Part shown: positions 34,577 to 42,265 of the stretch, in pieces
How positions within the stretch are numbered: position 1 is the stretch's first letter
Layout: the number at the start of each line of letters is the position of its first letter
Assembly (NCBI RefSeq): GCF_913063105.1
Contig: NZ_CAJXYQ010000021.1
Span: forward strand, 1-64,000
Length of the DNA: 64,000 nt
Source: an uncultured Draconibacterium sp.
GTDB taxonomy: Bacteria > Bacteroidota > Bacteroidia > Bacteroidales > Prolixibacteraceae
Direction of reading: 5' to 3'
The notes under the pieces: model-generated
Told to the model about the DNA's origin: nothing
Database searches by the model: none
Seen by the model: the letters and a program-made list of their open reading frames with translations, nothing else
Program-made: the position numbers and the translations under genes

Positions 34577-36052
34577 AATATATATCTATCACTACTGCTA
34601 TTCATGGGGCTAAGCCTAAACACACTGGCCCAGGAAGAAATGGTACTTACGCTTCCCGATGTTATCGATCTGGCCTCGAAACAATCGATTGATGCATTCA
34701 GAAATAAAAACATGTACCTGGCCAGCTATTGGGAATACCGCTTTTACAAAGCCGAGCGCTTACCCAGCATTTCGTTAAGCGCCAACCCGCTCGATTTTAA
34801 CCGCTACCGCAATAAAGAATATAATTTTGAAACCAACGAAGATGAATTTCGACTGCGCGAATACTTTAACTCCGAGCTAGCTGTTTCGGCCGTACAAAAC
34901 GTAACGCTAACCGGTGGGCAGGTATTTTTACGCTCGGAACTGGGTATGGTAAAAAACCTGGGTGGCGACAAAAAAACATCGTACAATGCAACGCCTATCA
35001 GTATCGGTTTTCAACAAGAACTTAACGGCTACAATCGCCTGAAATGGGAATCGAAAATTGAACCGCTAAAATTTGAGAAAGCAAAAAAAGAATTCATACA
35101 GGACATGGAAGACCTGCGCGTAACTTCTACCATTCGTTTTTTCGGATTGATAAATGCACAAATTCAGAAAAACATTGCAGAAATGAATTACGCCAATGCC
35201 GATACGCTTTATAAAATTGGTAAAGGCCGCTTTCAGGTGGGAACAGTAACACAAGATGAACTGCTTGAACTTGAACTGCGACTGTTAAACAACGAACAAG
35301 CATTAAACATTGCCCAACTCGATGAAAAAAGGGCACAGGCCAGGCTCAACTCTTTTTTGGGGCTGCCAAAAGAAACGCTCGTTAAATGTATTGTCCCTAG
35401 CGAAATTCCTGCGTTACAAATTAACCCCGACGAGGCCATTAGCGAAGCCATTAAAAACAATCCGGAGATTCTGGGACATCAGCAACAAAAACTGCAACAA
35501 GATGAAAATGTAGCAGAAGCAAAATCGGAGCGGGGTTTAAATACTACGCTGTTTGCCATGTATGGTCTAAACCAAAGTGCCGAAGACTTCGATCAGGTTT
35601 ATGTTGAACCAGATAAAAGTCAACGCTTTAGCCTGGGACTAAATATTCCGATTGTTGACTGGGGCCGAGGTAAAGGGCGCTACTCAATGGCTAAATCGAA
35701 CCGCGAAGTTGCTCTGGCTACCATCAAACAGGAACGTATTGATTTTGAACAGGATATTTACCAAAGTGTTTTGGAGTTTAACCTGCAGGCCGGCCAGGTT
35801 TACACTGCAGCCAAAGCCGATACAGTGGCCAAAATGGGCTACGATGTAACCTTTCAGCGTTTTCTGATTGGTAAAATTGATGTGATTAAACTAAACATTG
35901 CCAGCAACGACCAGGAAACGGCCCGAATGTCGTACCTCTCGCAATTACGCGACTACTGGGCAGCTTACTACAGATTAAGAAGTTTAACACTTTTTGATTT
36001 TGAACAAAGAAAACCTTTGGTGGCAGATTACAACAAACTACTTGAAAATTAA
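34571..36052 (+). CDS. TolC-type outer-membrane channel
   Basis: Outer-membrane efflux protein, 494 residues. Residues 1-21 form a signal peptide (KNIYLSLLLFMGLSLNTLAQ). The mature protein has the two OEP repeats: helices beginning LTLPDVIDLASKQSIDAFRN and, after about 300, DEAISEAIKNNPEILGHQQQ, with beta segments such as SLGLNIPIVDWGRGKGRY. The frame extends to 34511, but ATG 34571 gives the signal peptide and is preceded by AATAAG. It lies within the adaptor-permease-channel-adaptor operon and is followed by the second adaptor after three bases. Confidence 0.93.
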   Translation: MKNIYLSLLLFMGLSLNTLAQEEMVLTLPDVIDLASKQSIDAFRNKNMYLASYWEYRFYKAERLPSISLSANPLDFNRYRNKEYNFETNEDEFRLREYFNSELAVSAVQNVTLTGGQVFLRSELGMVKNLGGDKKTSYNATPISIGFQQELNGYNRLKWESKIEPLKFEKAKKEFIQDMEDLRVTSTIRFFGLINAQIQKNIAEMNYANADTLYKIGKGRFQVGTVTQDELLELELRLLNNEQALNIAQLDEKRAQARLNSFLGLPKETLVKCIVPSEIPALQINPDEAISEAIKNNPEILGHQQQKLQQDENVAEAKSERGLNTTLFAMYGLNQSAEDFDQVYVEPDKSQRFSLGLNIPIVDWGRGKGRYSMAKSNREVALATIKQERIDFEQDIYQSVLEFNLQAGQVYTAAKADTVAKMGYDVTFQRFLIGKIDVIKLNIASNDQETARMSYLSQLRDYWAAYYRLRSLTLFDFEQRKPLVADYNKLLEN

Positions 36053-36055
36053 GCG

Positions 36056-37291
36056 ATGGCGGTAAAAAGAAAACATATAATAATTGTTATAGCAGGACTG
36101 CTGCTGATAGTAGCAGCGGTGTTTGCCTCCACATTAACCAGCGGCGAATCGGAAAAATATTATGTGGTTGAAAAAGGCCCTTTTGAAGCTACGCTGAGTT
36201 GTAACGGAGAAATTAACGGTTTGGTTGCAACCCCAATCCCTATGCCCAAAATACTGGGCGACAGAGACCTGAGGATATGGAACTTGAAAATTCTGAACCT
36301 CGCACAAGATGGAAAATACGTCAAAAAGGGCGACTTTATCATGCAGCTTGATGCCAGCCAGATTATTTCCGGTATGCGCGAAGAACAGCAAAAACTGGAA
36401 ACAGAAGAGGCCGATTTAAAAAATGCCAGGATTGACAGCACTGTACAACTCACGGAACTTCGCGAGGACATAAAAAATGCACACCTTGATCTGGAATACA
36501 ATAAAATTGATTTGGAACAATCAGTTTACGAATCGGCAGCCTACCAGCGCAAAGCCCAAATGACCTATAAAAAAGCAGAAAACGCGATTGCAAAAAAACA
36601 ACGCGACTACCTGCTGCGCCAAAACAGATTAAAAATGAAGGTAGGCCGCTCAGAAGAACATGTGGAACGCAGCCGCAAAAGAATAGAAAAATTTCAGGAG
36701 GCCATGCGCGCGGCACGTATTACCGCTCCCGAGGATGGTATTGTAATTTTTGGCGAAAACTGGGATGGCACTAAATACAGTAAAGACGGCAATATTTCAA
36801 CCTGGGCGTTTGGCCCTCCCATTGCTACCTTACCCGATATGTCGAAAGTAATTTCAGAAACATACGTTAAAGAAATTGATATTGCCAAAGTTGAGGTGGG
36901 CGATAAGGTAAGGGTATCTTTTGATGCACTTGAAGACGTAGTTATTAATGGTGAAATAAAGACGATTGCCCTTGTTGGCGAAGACCATAAAGATTTTGAT
37001 ATGAAAGTTTTTAAGGTTGTTATTCACTTGGATGAAACCAACCAGGGGCTTAAACCGGCCATGTCGAGCAATAACGAAATAATTCTGGCGAATGAAGCAG
37101 AGGCTTTATTTGTTCCGCTAAATGCAGTTCTCAACGAGAACGGGGAAAGCTTCGTTTACCTTGCAACACGCGAAGGCAAACAAAAAACACCGGTTACCAC
37201 AGGCCTCGAAAACGACAAATTTATTCGCATTAAAAGTGGAATAAAAGCAGGCGACAAAGTAGTTCTTAATCCAACTCCTGAGGCGATTTAA
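36056..37291 (+). CDS. HlyD-type periplasmic adaptor (second)
   Basis: Second membrane-fusion protein of the locus, 411 residues, with an N-terminal anchor (IIIVIAGLLLIVAAVFAST), a coiled-coil hairpin (about 95-220) and barrel domains with YVKEIDIAKVEVGDKVRVSF. It matches the first adaptor block by block (KGPFE, a YES segment in the hairpin, KEIDIA/NEIDIA, LKPAM) but lacks the charged C-terminal extension. Two adaptors per system suggests a heteromeric periplasmic ring or two alternative systems sharing one channel. A strong terminator ends the run. Confidence 0.9.
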   Translation: MAVKRKHIIIVIAGLLLIVAAVFASTLTSGESEKYYVVEKGPFEATLSCNGEINGLVATPIPMPKILGDRDLRIWNLKILNLAQDGKYVKKGDFIMQLDASQIISGMREEQQKLETEEADLKNARIDSTVQLTELREDIKNAHLDLEYNKIDLEQSVYESAAYQRKAQMTYKKAENAIAKKQRDYLLRQNRLKMKVGRSEEHVERSRKRIEKFQEAMRAARITAPEDGIVIFGENWDGTKYSKDGNISTWAFGPPIATLPDMSKVISETYVKEIDIAKVEVGDKVRVSFDALEDVVINGEIKTIALVGEDHKDFDMKVFKVVIHLDETNQGLKPAMSSNNEIILANEAEALFVPLNAVLNENGESFVYLATREGKQKTPVTTGLENDKFIRIKSGIKAGDKVVLNPTPEAI

Positions 37292-37313
37292 AAAGAAAGT
37301 ATACCAAAAACAG

Positions 37314-37342
37314 AAACGGGCTGATAACACAGCCCGTTTTTT
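37314..37342 (+). terminator. Efflux operon terminator
   Basis: AAACGGGCTG / CAGCCCGTTT perfect 10-bp stem, 6-base loop, then further T, 23 bases past the second adaptor gene. Confidence 0.92.
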
Positions 37343-37357
37343 CGTTAATTTCGCGCC

Positions 37358-38581
37358 ATGCAAGACAAGCACTATCCCAATATTTTTCTTTTTAATCCTA
37401 CCTGCGAATATGCTGTGGCAAACGGCAATGCATCGTGGCAAGCCAACAGGCTTTTACAAAAAATGGAAGCCGACATGGCTACACTGCCCTTGTATTTCGC
37501 CAATAAAAAAGATATTGTTTTGGTTCCTGAGTTGCCTGATTCAGCGTTTCATTTGCAACTTGAACAGCTGGAAATTGAACCACCCGAATTTGTTGCCGAA
37601 AAACATTTACAGGCGAGCCCCATTGCAAACAGTAACGAACTAAGGCCCTGGGGTTGGAGCCCCGCCGTGCATAAACGCCTGGAGCACCTAAAACCAACGT
37701 GCGCTGCTGCATTTAAAGCATCTCCGGTTTTTAACTGGAAAACAGACTACCGCGAATTGTACTCGAAAAAATTTGCTCGAAGCATCCTTCATAATCTCGT
37801 AAAAACTTACCCCTCGGAACATTTTATTGCCGAAAGCCAGCTAACTGAAGTTTGCACCAGCAGAGAGACCTACCTGGAACTGCTTCAAAAATGGGACAAA
37901 CTAATGGTAAAAGCTCCCTGGAGCAGCTCCGGACGCGGATTGCAACCCGTTAGGTACACCCCCATACACCCAAAAGTTTGGGACAAGCTGTTAGGCATTA
38001 TTAAAGATCAGGGATATGCCATTGTAGAGCCATACCTCGATAAAGTTATTGACCTTGCTTTTCAGTTTAAACTAAAAAACAAAAAAGTAAGTTTTATCGG
38101 CATCAGTAATTTTTCTACCGATTACAAAGGGCAATACAATGGCAACAGTTTAAACGGGCTTCCTGACTCGCTGCACACCGAGGTAAAACAATTTATTAAA
38201 TGCTTACCCGAAATTATTCTACCTGGCCTTACCTTCCTGCTAGAACAAAGCAACCTCGCCGAAAGTTATGAAGGCTATTTTGGCGTTGACACGCTTATTT
38301 TCAGAGACCAAAACAAGCAATTAAAGGTTAATCCATGTCTCGAAATTAATGTCAGGCACAATATGGGGCTGCTTTCGCTTTACCTTGAAAAATTTATTCA
38401 TCCCACACAAAAGGGGCGTTTTCTCACCTATTATGATCCGAAAAAGGATTTTGCAAGCTTTTGCAACGAAATGAAAAAAACCTATCCCTTACAACTTACT
38501 AATCACAAAATTGTCTCCGGATTTTGCCCCTTAACAGCTTATTCTGCCCACACAAAATTTGGTGCTTACTTATTGGTTTAA
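37358..38581 (+). CDS. Uncharacterised ATP-grasp-like protein
   Basis: A 407-residue cytosolic protein I cannot name. The C-terminal two thirds look like an ATP-grasp domain: Lys 185 followed by the loop APWSSSGRGL (nucleotide lysine and Gly-rich loop), AIVEPYLDK (adenine-side Glu), and NPCLEINVRHN with Glu 329 and Asn 331 as the metal-binding ExN. The N-terminus, starting NIFLFNPTCEYAVANGNASW, may be the substrate domain. ATP-grasp enzymes usually ligate a carboxylate to an amine or thiol; the substrate here is unknown. ppk2 follows after 64 bases. Confidence 0.8.
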   Translation: MQDKHYPNIFLFNPTCEYAVANGNASWQANRLLQKMEADMATLPLYFANKKDIVLVPELPDSAFHLQLEQLEIEPPEFVAEKHLQASPIANSNELRPWGWSPAVHKRLEHLKPTCAAAFKASPVFNWKTDYRELYSKKFARSILHNLVKTYPSEHFIAESQLTEVCTSRETYLELLQKWDKLMVKAPWSSSGRGLQPVRYTPIHPKVWDKLLGIIKDQGYAIVEPYLDKVIDLAFQFKLKNKKVSFIGISNFSTDYKGQYNGNSLNGLPDSLHTEVKQFIKCLPEIILPGLTFLLEQSNLAESYEGYFGVDTLIFRDQNKQLKVNPCLEINVRHNMGLLSLYLEKFIHPTQKGRFLTYYDPKKDFASFCNEMKKTYPLQLTNHKIVSGFCPLTAYSAHTKFGAYLLV

Positions 38582-38591
38582 AGCGTGACAC

Positions 38592-38621
38592 TTGATTTTA
38601 GCTCCTTTTTTTATAACTTTA
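38592..38621 (+). promoter_or_regulatory. Possible ppk2 promoter
   Basis: TTG (38592-38594), a 19-base spacer and TAACTTTA (38614-38621, seven of eight matches to the -7 consensus), 24 bases before the ppk2 ATG. Confidence 0.5.
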
Positions 38622-38645
38622 GGTAAACGAATCAACCAATCAAAT

Positions 38646-39455
38646 ATGGAGCAGAAAAACGAAAAATACATCAAAAAAGGAAAGTTATCGAAGAAGTTTT
38701 ACGAAGCTGAACTAAACCGGCTTCAAATTGAACTGGTACGCTTACAAGAGTGGATAAAATTTAAAGGATTAAAAGTTGTGGTAATTTTTGAAGGCCGCGA
38801 TGCTGCCGGAAAAGGCGGCACCATAAAGCGGATCATCCAAACCCTGAATCCGCGAATTTGCAGAGTTGTTGCATTGGGTACGCCTACCGAGAGAGAAAAA
38901 ACACAATGGTATTTTCAACGTTATGCACCACACTTGCCCGCCGCAGGCGAAATGGTGCTCTTCGACCGCAGCTGGTACAACCGCGCCGGCGTAGAAAAAG
39001 TTATGGGCTTTTGCAGTAACGACGAATACTGGGAGTTTCTGCGGTCGTGCCCCAATTTTGAACGCATGCTTATCCGCTCGGGTATTATCCTTATAAAATA
39101 CTGGTTTTCGGTAAGCCAGGACGAACAGGAGAAACGTTTCAGAGCCAGGCTCAACGAACCTACAAAACGTTGGAAACTGAGTCCTATGGATATAAAATCG
39201 ATGGAAAAATTTGAAGATTATTCAAAAGCAAAAGATGAAATGTTTGCGTACACCGATACAAAAATTAGCCCCTGGTATATGGTTGACGCCGATGATAAAA
39301 AACGTGCCCGCCTGAATTGCATCCACCATTTGCTGAAATCAATTCCATACAAAGAACTGGAACAAGAGCCCATTGAGCTTCCGGAGCGCCAGGAGAAAAA
39401 AGGATATGTGCGTCCTCCATTGGAAGAAATGACTTATGTTCCTGAGGTATATTAA
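38646..39455 (+). CDS. ppk2: Polyphosphate kinase 2
   Basis: PPK2-family enzyme transferring phosphate between polyphosphate and nucleotides; single-domain members mostly make ATP or GTP from the diphosphate. VIFEGRDAAGKGGTIKRI is the Walker A segment, VLFDRSWYNRAGVEKVMGF the Walker B segment, and RARLNEPTKRWKLSPMD the lid. At 269 residues it has the usual single-domain length. The frame opens at 38592, but ATG 38646 matches the family start and follows a promoter-like sequence. It shares a bidirectional terminator with the DUF1338 gene. Confidence 0.93.
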   Translation: MEQKNEKYIKKGKLSKKFYEAELNRLQIELVRLQEWIKFKGLKVVVIFEGRDAAGKGGTIKRIIQTLNPRICRVVALGTPTEREKTQWYFQRYAPHLPAAGEMVLFDRSWYNRAGVEKVMGFCSNDEYWEFLRSCPNFERMLIRSGIILIKYWFSVSQDEQEKRFRARLNEPTKRWKLSPMDIKSMEKFEDYSKAKDEMFAYTDTKISPWYMVDADDKKRARLNCIHHLLKSIPYKELEQEPIELPERQEKKGYVRPPLEEMTYVPEVY

Positions 39456-39480
39456 TACCTTCTCAATTAACAAAAACAAA

Positions 39481-39506
39481 AAAGGGGAGTATTTCTACTC
39501 CCCTTT
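39481..39506. terminator. Bidirectional terminator
   Basis: AAAGGGGAGTA / TACTCCCCTTT perfect 11-bp stem with a TTTC loop, between the convergent ppk2 and DUF1338 genes. The minus strand has the longer T-rich tail. Confidence 0.92.
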
Positions 39507-39524
39507 CATTTTCTCCTCCCATCT

Positions 39525-40448
39525 TTAGTTCTCTCTTGTCCTCGTCATGTCAAACAGGTGTCGTGCCTGTTCGCCAAGAAATCCTGAAAACAATTTCTCC
39601 TTCCCATTTTCAATCACTTTGCCACGCTCTGCCAGTTCGTAATAGGCGTAGGTCCAGTTTATTTTTTCAATACCATCGTCGCCTTTAACCTCCACTTCTT
39701 CTTTTACAGCCTGGGTGGCCGATTGCCGCAATTTACTTCCCTTCTCTCCTTCCAGCACCTCTTTCATAGGCACTCCGGCGGCGGCTAAACTGTTACATGT
39801 ACTTTCCAAATCGGGCAATTCATCAACCTGCTGATAATTGATAAAAGCGGTAAAATGATTGACAGAATTACCATGTAACATTACCCAGGCGGCATATTGC
39901 GAGATATCGTTAAGTTTTAATACATCATCCTTTTTGGGAATATCCCAGGGGCGACAAAAATACTGTACCAGGTTATGCACCAGGGCTTCACCGGCCAAAC
40001 GCGGCAGTTCTCCTTTTTCTTTTAAGGTTGCCAAAAGCTCAATACTGCTGTCAGACAATAAATAAGGTGTTTCTTTTACGGTTTGTTTTATGGCTTGTTG
40101 CGCCCAGTCCGGAAGTTCTTCTACCTCTAACTGGCTTACAAATATTTTTGGTAGCATCGGGTCGGGATGTTCAAAATGAATGGCTTTTAATTTTTTCTTT
40201 TTGAAATCGTATTTCTGCACCGAAACATATTGCAGGCAGCTTAAAATATGCCGGATGGCATTGATGCCCTCGGGCTGTTCGCCAGTGTGGGTATTAAGCG
40301 TCCGGAAGGCAATATGATCATTCACCACCTGGCCGCCTTTTTCGGTAATCAATAGCTGATAAACCCGGGCATACGAAACGCGTTGAAGGTAGTTTGCCCA
40401 TAGCCGTTCGAGCAATGCTTCTGTTATTTCTTTTGCAGTAACTTTCAT
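39525..40448 (-). CDS. DUF1338 family protein
   Basis: A 307-residue cytosolic protein of the DUF1338 family. Characterised relatives (HglS/YdcJ) are iron-dependent 2-oxoadipate dioxygenase/decarboxylases giving 2-hydroxyglutarate in lysine breakdown. NDHIAFRTLNT near 45-55 holds the first metal His, AIHFEHPDP follows, and HGNSVNHFTAFIN near 200 supplies the other His. The protein is shorter than HglS, which is typical for the Bacteroidota form, so the same reaction is likely but unproven. Monocistronic. Confidence 0.85.
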   Translation of the reverse strand: MKVTAKEITEALLERLWANYLQRVSYARVYQLLITEKGGQVVNDHIAFRTLNTHTGEQPEGINAIRHILSCLQYVSVQKYDFKKKKLKAIHFEHPDPMLPKIFVSQLEVEELPDWAQQAIKQTVKETPYLLSDSSIELLATLKEKGELPRLAGEALVHNLVQYFCRPWDIPKKDDVLKLNDISQYAAWVMLHGNSVNHFTAFINYQQVDELPDLESTCNSLAAAGVPMKEVLEGEKGSKLRQSATQAVKEEVEVKGDDGIEKINWTYAYYELAERGKVIENGKEKLFSGFLGEQARHLFDMTRTREN

Positions 40449-40536
40449 AATGCAGCTTTTTTATTTTAAACATAAAAAACAGCACTTTGGTTACCTGAAA
40501 ACAGATGTTTAAAAATATAGGATAATTGAGAAAAAA

Positions 40537-41454
40537 CTATATTGGCAGCTCCAGCTGACTGGCGTTTTTCATAAATGCAAGCACATCTTCTTTGGCAAAC
40601 AAACTTGTAGCTCCCCGCTTAGTGGTGTTTAATGCCCCTACAGCGTTTCCAAATTTTAGCGCCTCGGCAACCGGCTTACCATTTAGGTAACAATGTAAAA
40701 ATCCGGCGGCAAATGCCATTCCCGATCCTACATTATCTTTTGCCTCTAAAATATAACCCGGTTCTAAAAACAAACCCTCTTTTGCGTGCAGCGCCAACAC
40801 CCCGGCACGTCCACGCGTAATTAAAACCACATCTATTTTATACTGGGCTGAAAGAATTCTGGCAAAATCTTCAATATTTTTATAATCGATATCGAGTTTC
40901 CCGGCCAAAAAATCAATTTCTTTCTCTTTTATGCGAACAACATGAGCTGCTTTTAACAAACGCTTCACTACTTTTTTACTAAAGAAATGTTCAAACAACT
41001 TAAGATCGAAAAAGTGAATGGAATCGGGTGATTCTTTTATTAACTCGCGAAGTGTATTTTTTGAAAGGCCAAAACGTTGTGGTAATAAACCAAATACCAA
41101 ACAATCGGCCTGCCGAACCAGCTTTAACGCTTCTGCCGAAAACTCAATATGATCAAAAGCAACATCGGGGGCCACATTATAAATGGCTTCGTTGTTTTCA
41201 GCAAAACTTACATCTACAGTACCGGTTTTAAATACCTGGTCTATTTGAATGTTTTTATCTGAAATATCCAATTGTTTGAGCATTTCAAGTGCTTCCATCC
41301 CCAAATCATCGTCGCCAACACGCGAAAGCAGATAGCCTTCTTCGCCAAGCGAATTGCACCTGAAAACAAAATTAGACGGAGTTCCTCCCAGCACTTTACC
41401 ATTTGGTAAAATATCCCAAACAAGTTCTCCGAATGCAACAATCTTTTTGGCCAT
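40537..41454 (-). CDS. PfkB-family carbohydrate kinase
   Basis: Ribokinase-fold sugar kinase, 305 residues. KIVAFGELVWDILPNGKVLG at the N-terminus contains the substrate-binding region, GGTPSNF the second signature, LITRGRAGVLAL the ATP region, and DNVGSGMAFAAGF the C-terminal anion hole. The usual DTxGAGD signature reads DNVGSGM here, so the catalytic-base Asp of GAGD is replaced by Met. Fructokinase-like in overall pattern, but activity is uncertain. The frame opens at 41505; ATG 41454 lies 17 bases after an exact promoter element. Confidence 0.85.
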   Translation of the reverse strand: MAKKIVAFGELVWDILPNGKVLGGTPSNFVFRCNSLGEEGYLLSRVGDDDLGMEALEMLKQLDISDKNIQIDQVFKTGTVDVSFAENNEAIYNVAPDVAFDHIEFSAEALKLVRQADCLVFGLLPQRFGLSKNTLRELIKESPDSIHFFDLKLFEHFFSKKVVKRLLKAAHVVRIKEKEIDFLAGKLDIDYKNIEDFARILSAQYKIDVVLITRGRAGVLALHAKEGLFLEPGYILEAKDNVGSGMAFAAGFLHCYLNGKPVAEALKFGNAVGALNTTKRGATSLFAKEDVLAFMKNASQLELPI

Positions 41455-41471
41455 AATTCTACTTTCGGGTG

Positions 41472-41479
41472 CAAATGTA
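41472..41479 (-). promoter_or_regulatory. PfkB kinase promoter -7 element
   Basis: On the minus strand TACATTTG, an exact TAnnTTTG match, 17 bases before the chosen ATG at 41454. Confidence 0.6.
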
Positions 41480-41630
41480 AACATTAAAAAAAAGCGAACA
41501 AACATCTCTTTGCCATGGTTTTATAATACAGAAATTACATTTATCTAATTCTTTGATAACTAACGAATTGTTTGATTAAAAAAATTACTTCAAAAAACAA
41601 ATTTTCCATCCCTGCGTTTGATTGGTAACC

Positions 41631-42248
41631 ATGAACTATTTGGCACATTTATACTTGTCGGGAGAATCAGAAAAAATTCTGGTTGGAAATTTTATTGGCG
41701 ATTATGTAAAAGGGAATAAATTTCAGAATTACACTACCAGCATTGCCAAAGGTATTTTACTACATCGGAAAATTGATTCATATACCGACTCGCATGAACT
41801 CCAAAAAGAAGCACGCAGCTTTTTTCGAGCCGACTTTGGCCTTTATTCAGGGATTGTGGTTGATTTAATTTACGATCATTTTCTGGCTAAAAACTGGAAT
41901 CAATATTCGGCTATTCACCTCCAGGTTTTTGCCAGGTATGTGCACGCTGTTTTACTGAGTAATTTTAGAATTCTTCCTCGCCGGGTACAGGGATTTTTAC
42001 CCTTTCTCATCCAAAATAAACGCTTGCTTTCTTATGCTTCGGTTGAAGGAATAATACAATCGATTGACCTTATGGGCAGGCACTCGAGTCTTCCTGCCAA
42101 AGCCGAACAGGTTAAAGCTGTTTTACTAAGAAATTACGCCGAACTTGAAACTAATTTTGCTGCCTTTTTTAATGAGCTGATTGTTTTTGTTATGGAGCAG
42201 GAAGAAGCTGTTCAAATAAAAAAACCCGATCTAACGACCGGGCTCTGA
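41631..42248 (+). CDS. AcpH-like ACP phosphodiesterase (DUF479)
   Basis: HD-like protein of the acyl-carrier-protein phosphodiesterase family, which removes phosphopantetheine from ACP in E. coli. NYLAHLYLSGESEKILVGNF and IGDYVKGNKF open the protein, and HRKIDSYTDSH and DLIYDHFLAKNW carry the conserved His/Asp residues. At 205 residues it has the usual length. ATG 41631 is chosen over the frame start at 41622 because family members begin MNYLAH. Its last codons double as the terminator hairpin of the convergent radical SAM gene. Confidence 0.9.
   Translation: MNYLAHLYLSGESEKILVGNFIGDYVKGNKFQNYTTSIAKGILLHRKIDSYTDSHELQKEARSFFRADFGLYSGIVVDLIYDHFLAKNWNQYSAIHLQVFARYVHAVLLSNFRILPRRVQGFLPFLIQNKRLLSYASVEGIIQSIDLMGRHSSLPAKAEQVKAVLLRNYAELETNFAAFFNELIVFVMEQEEAVQIKKPDLTTGL
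42217..42242 (-). terminator. Radical SAM gene terminator inside acpH-like gene
   Basis: On the minus strand CCCGGTC / GATCGGG (one G-U pair) with a GTTA loop and seven T. It lies wholly within the last codons of the convergent plus-strand gene, 24 bases past the radical SAM stop. Confidence 0.8.
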
Positions 42249-42265
42249 TATATTTTGTATGGTTT

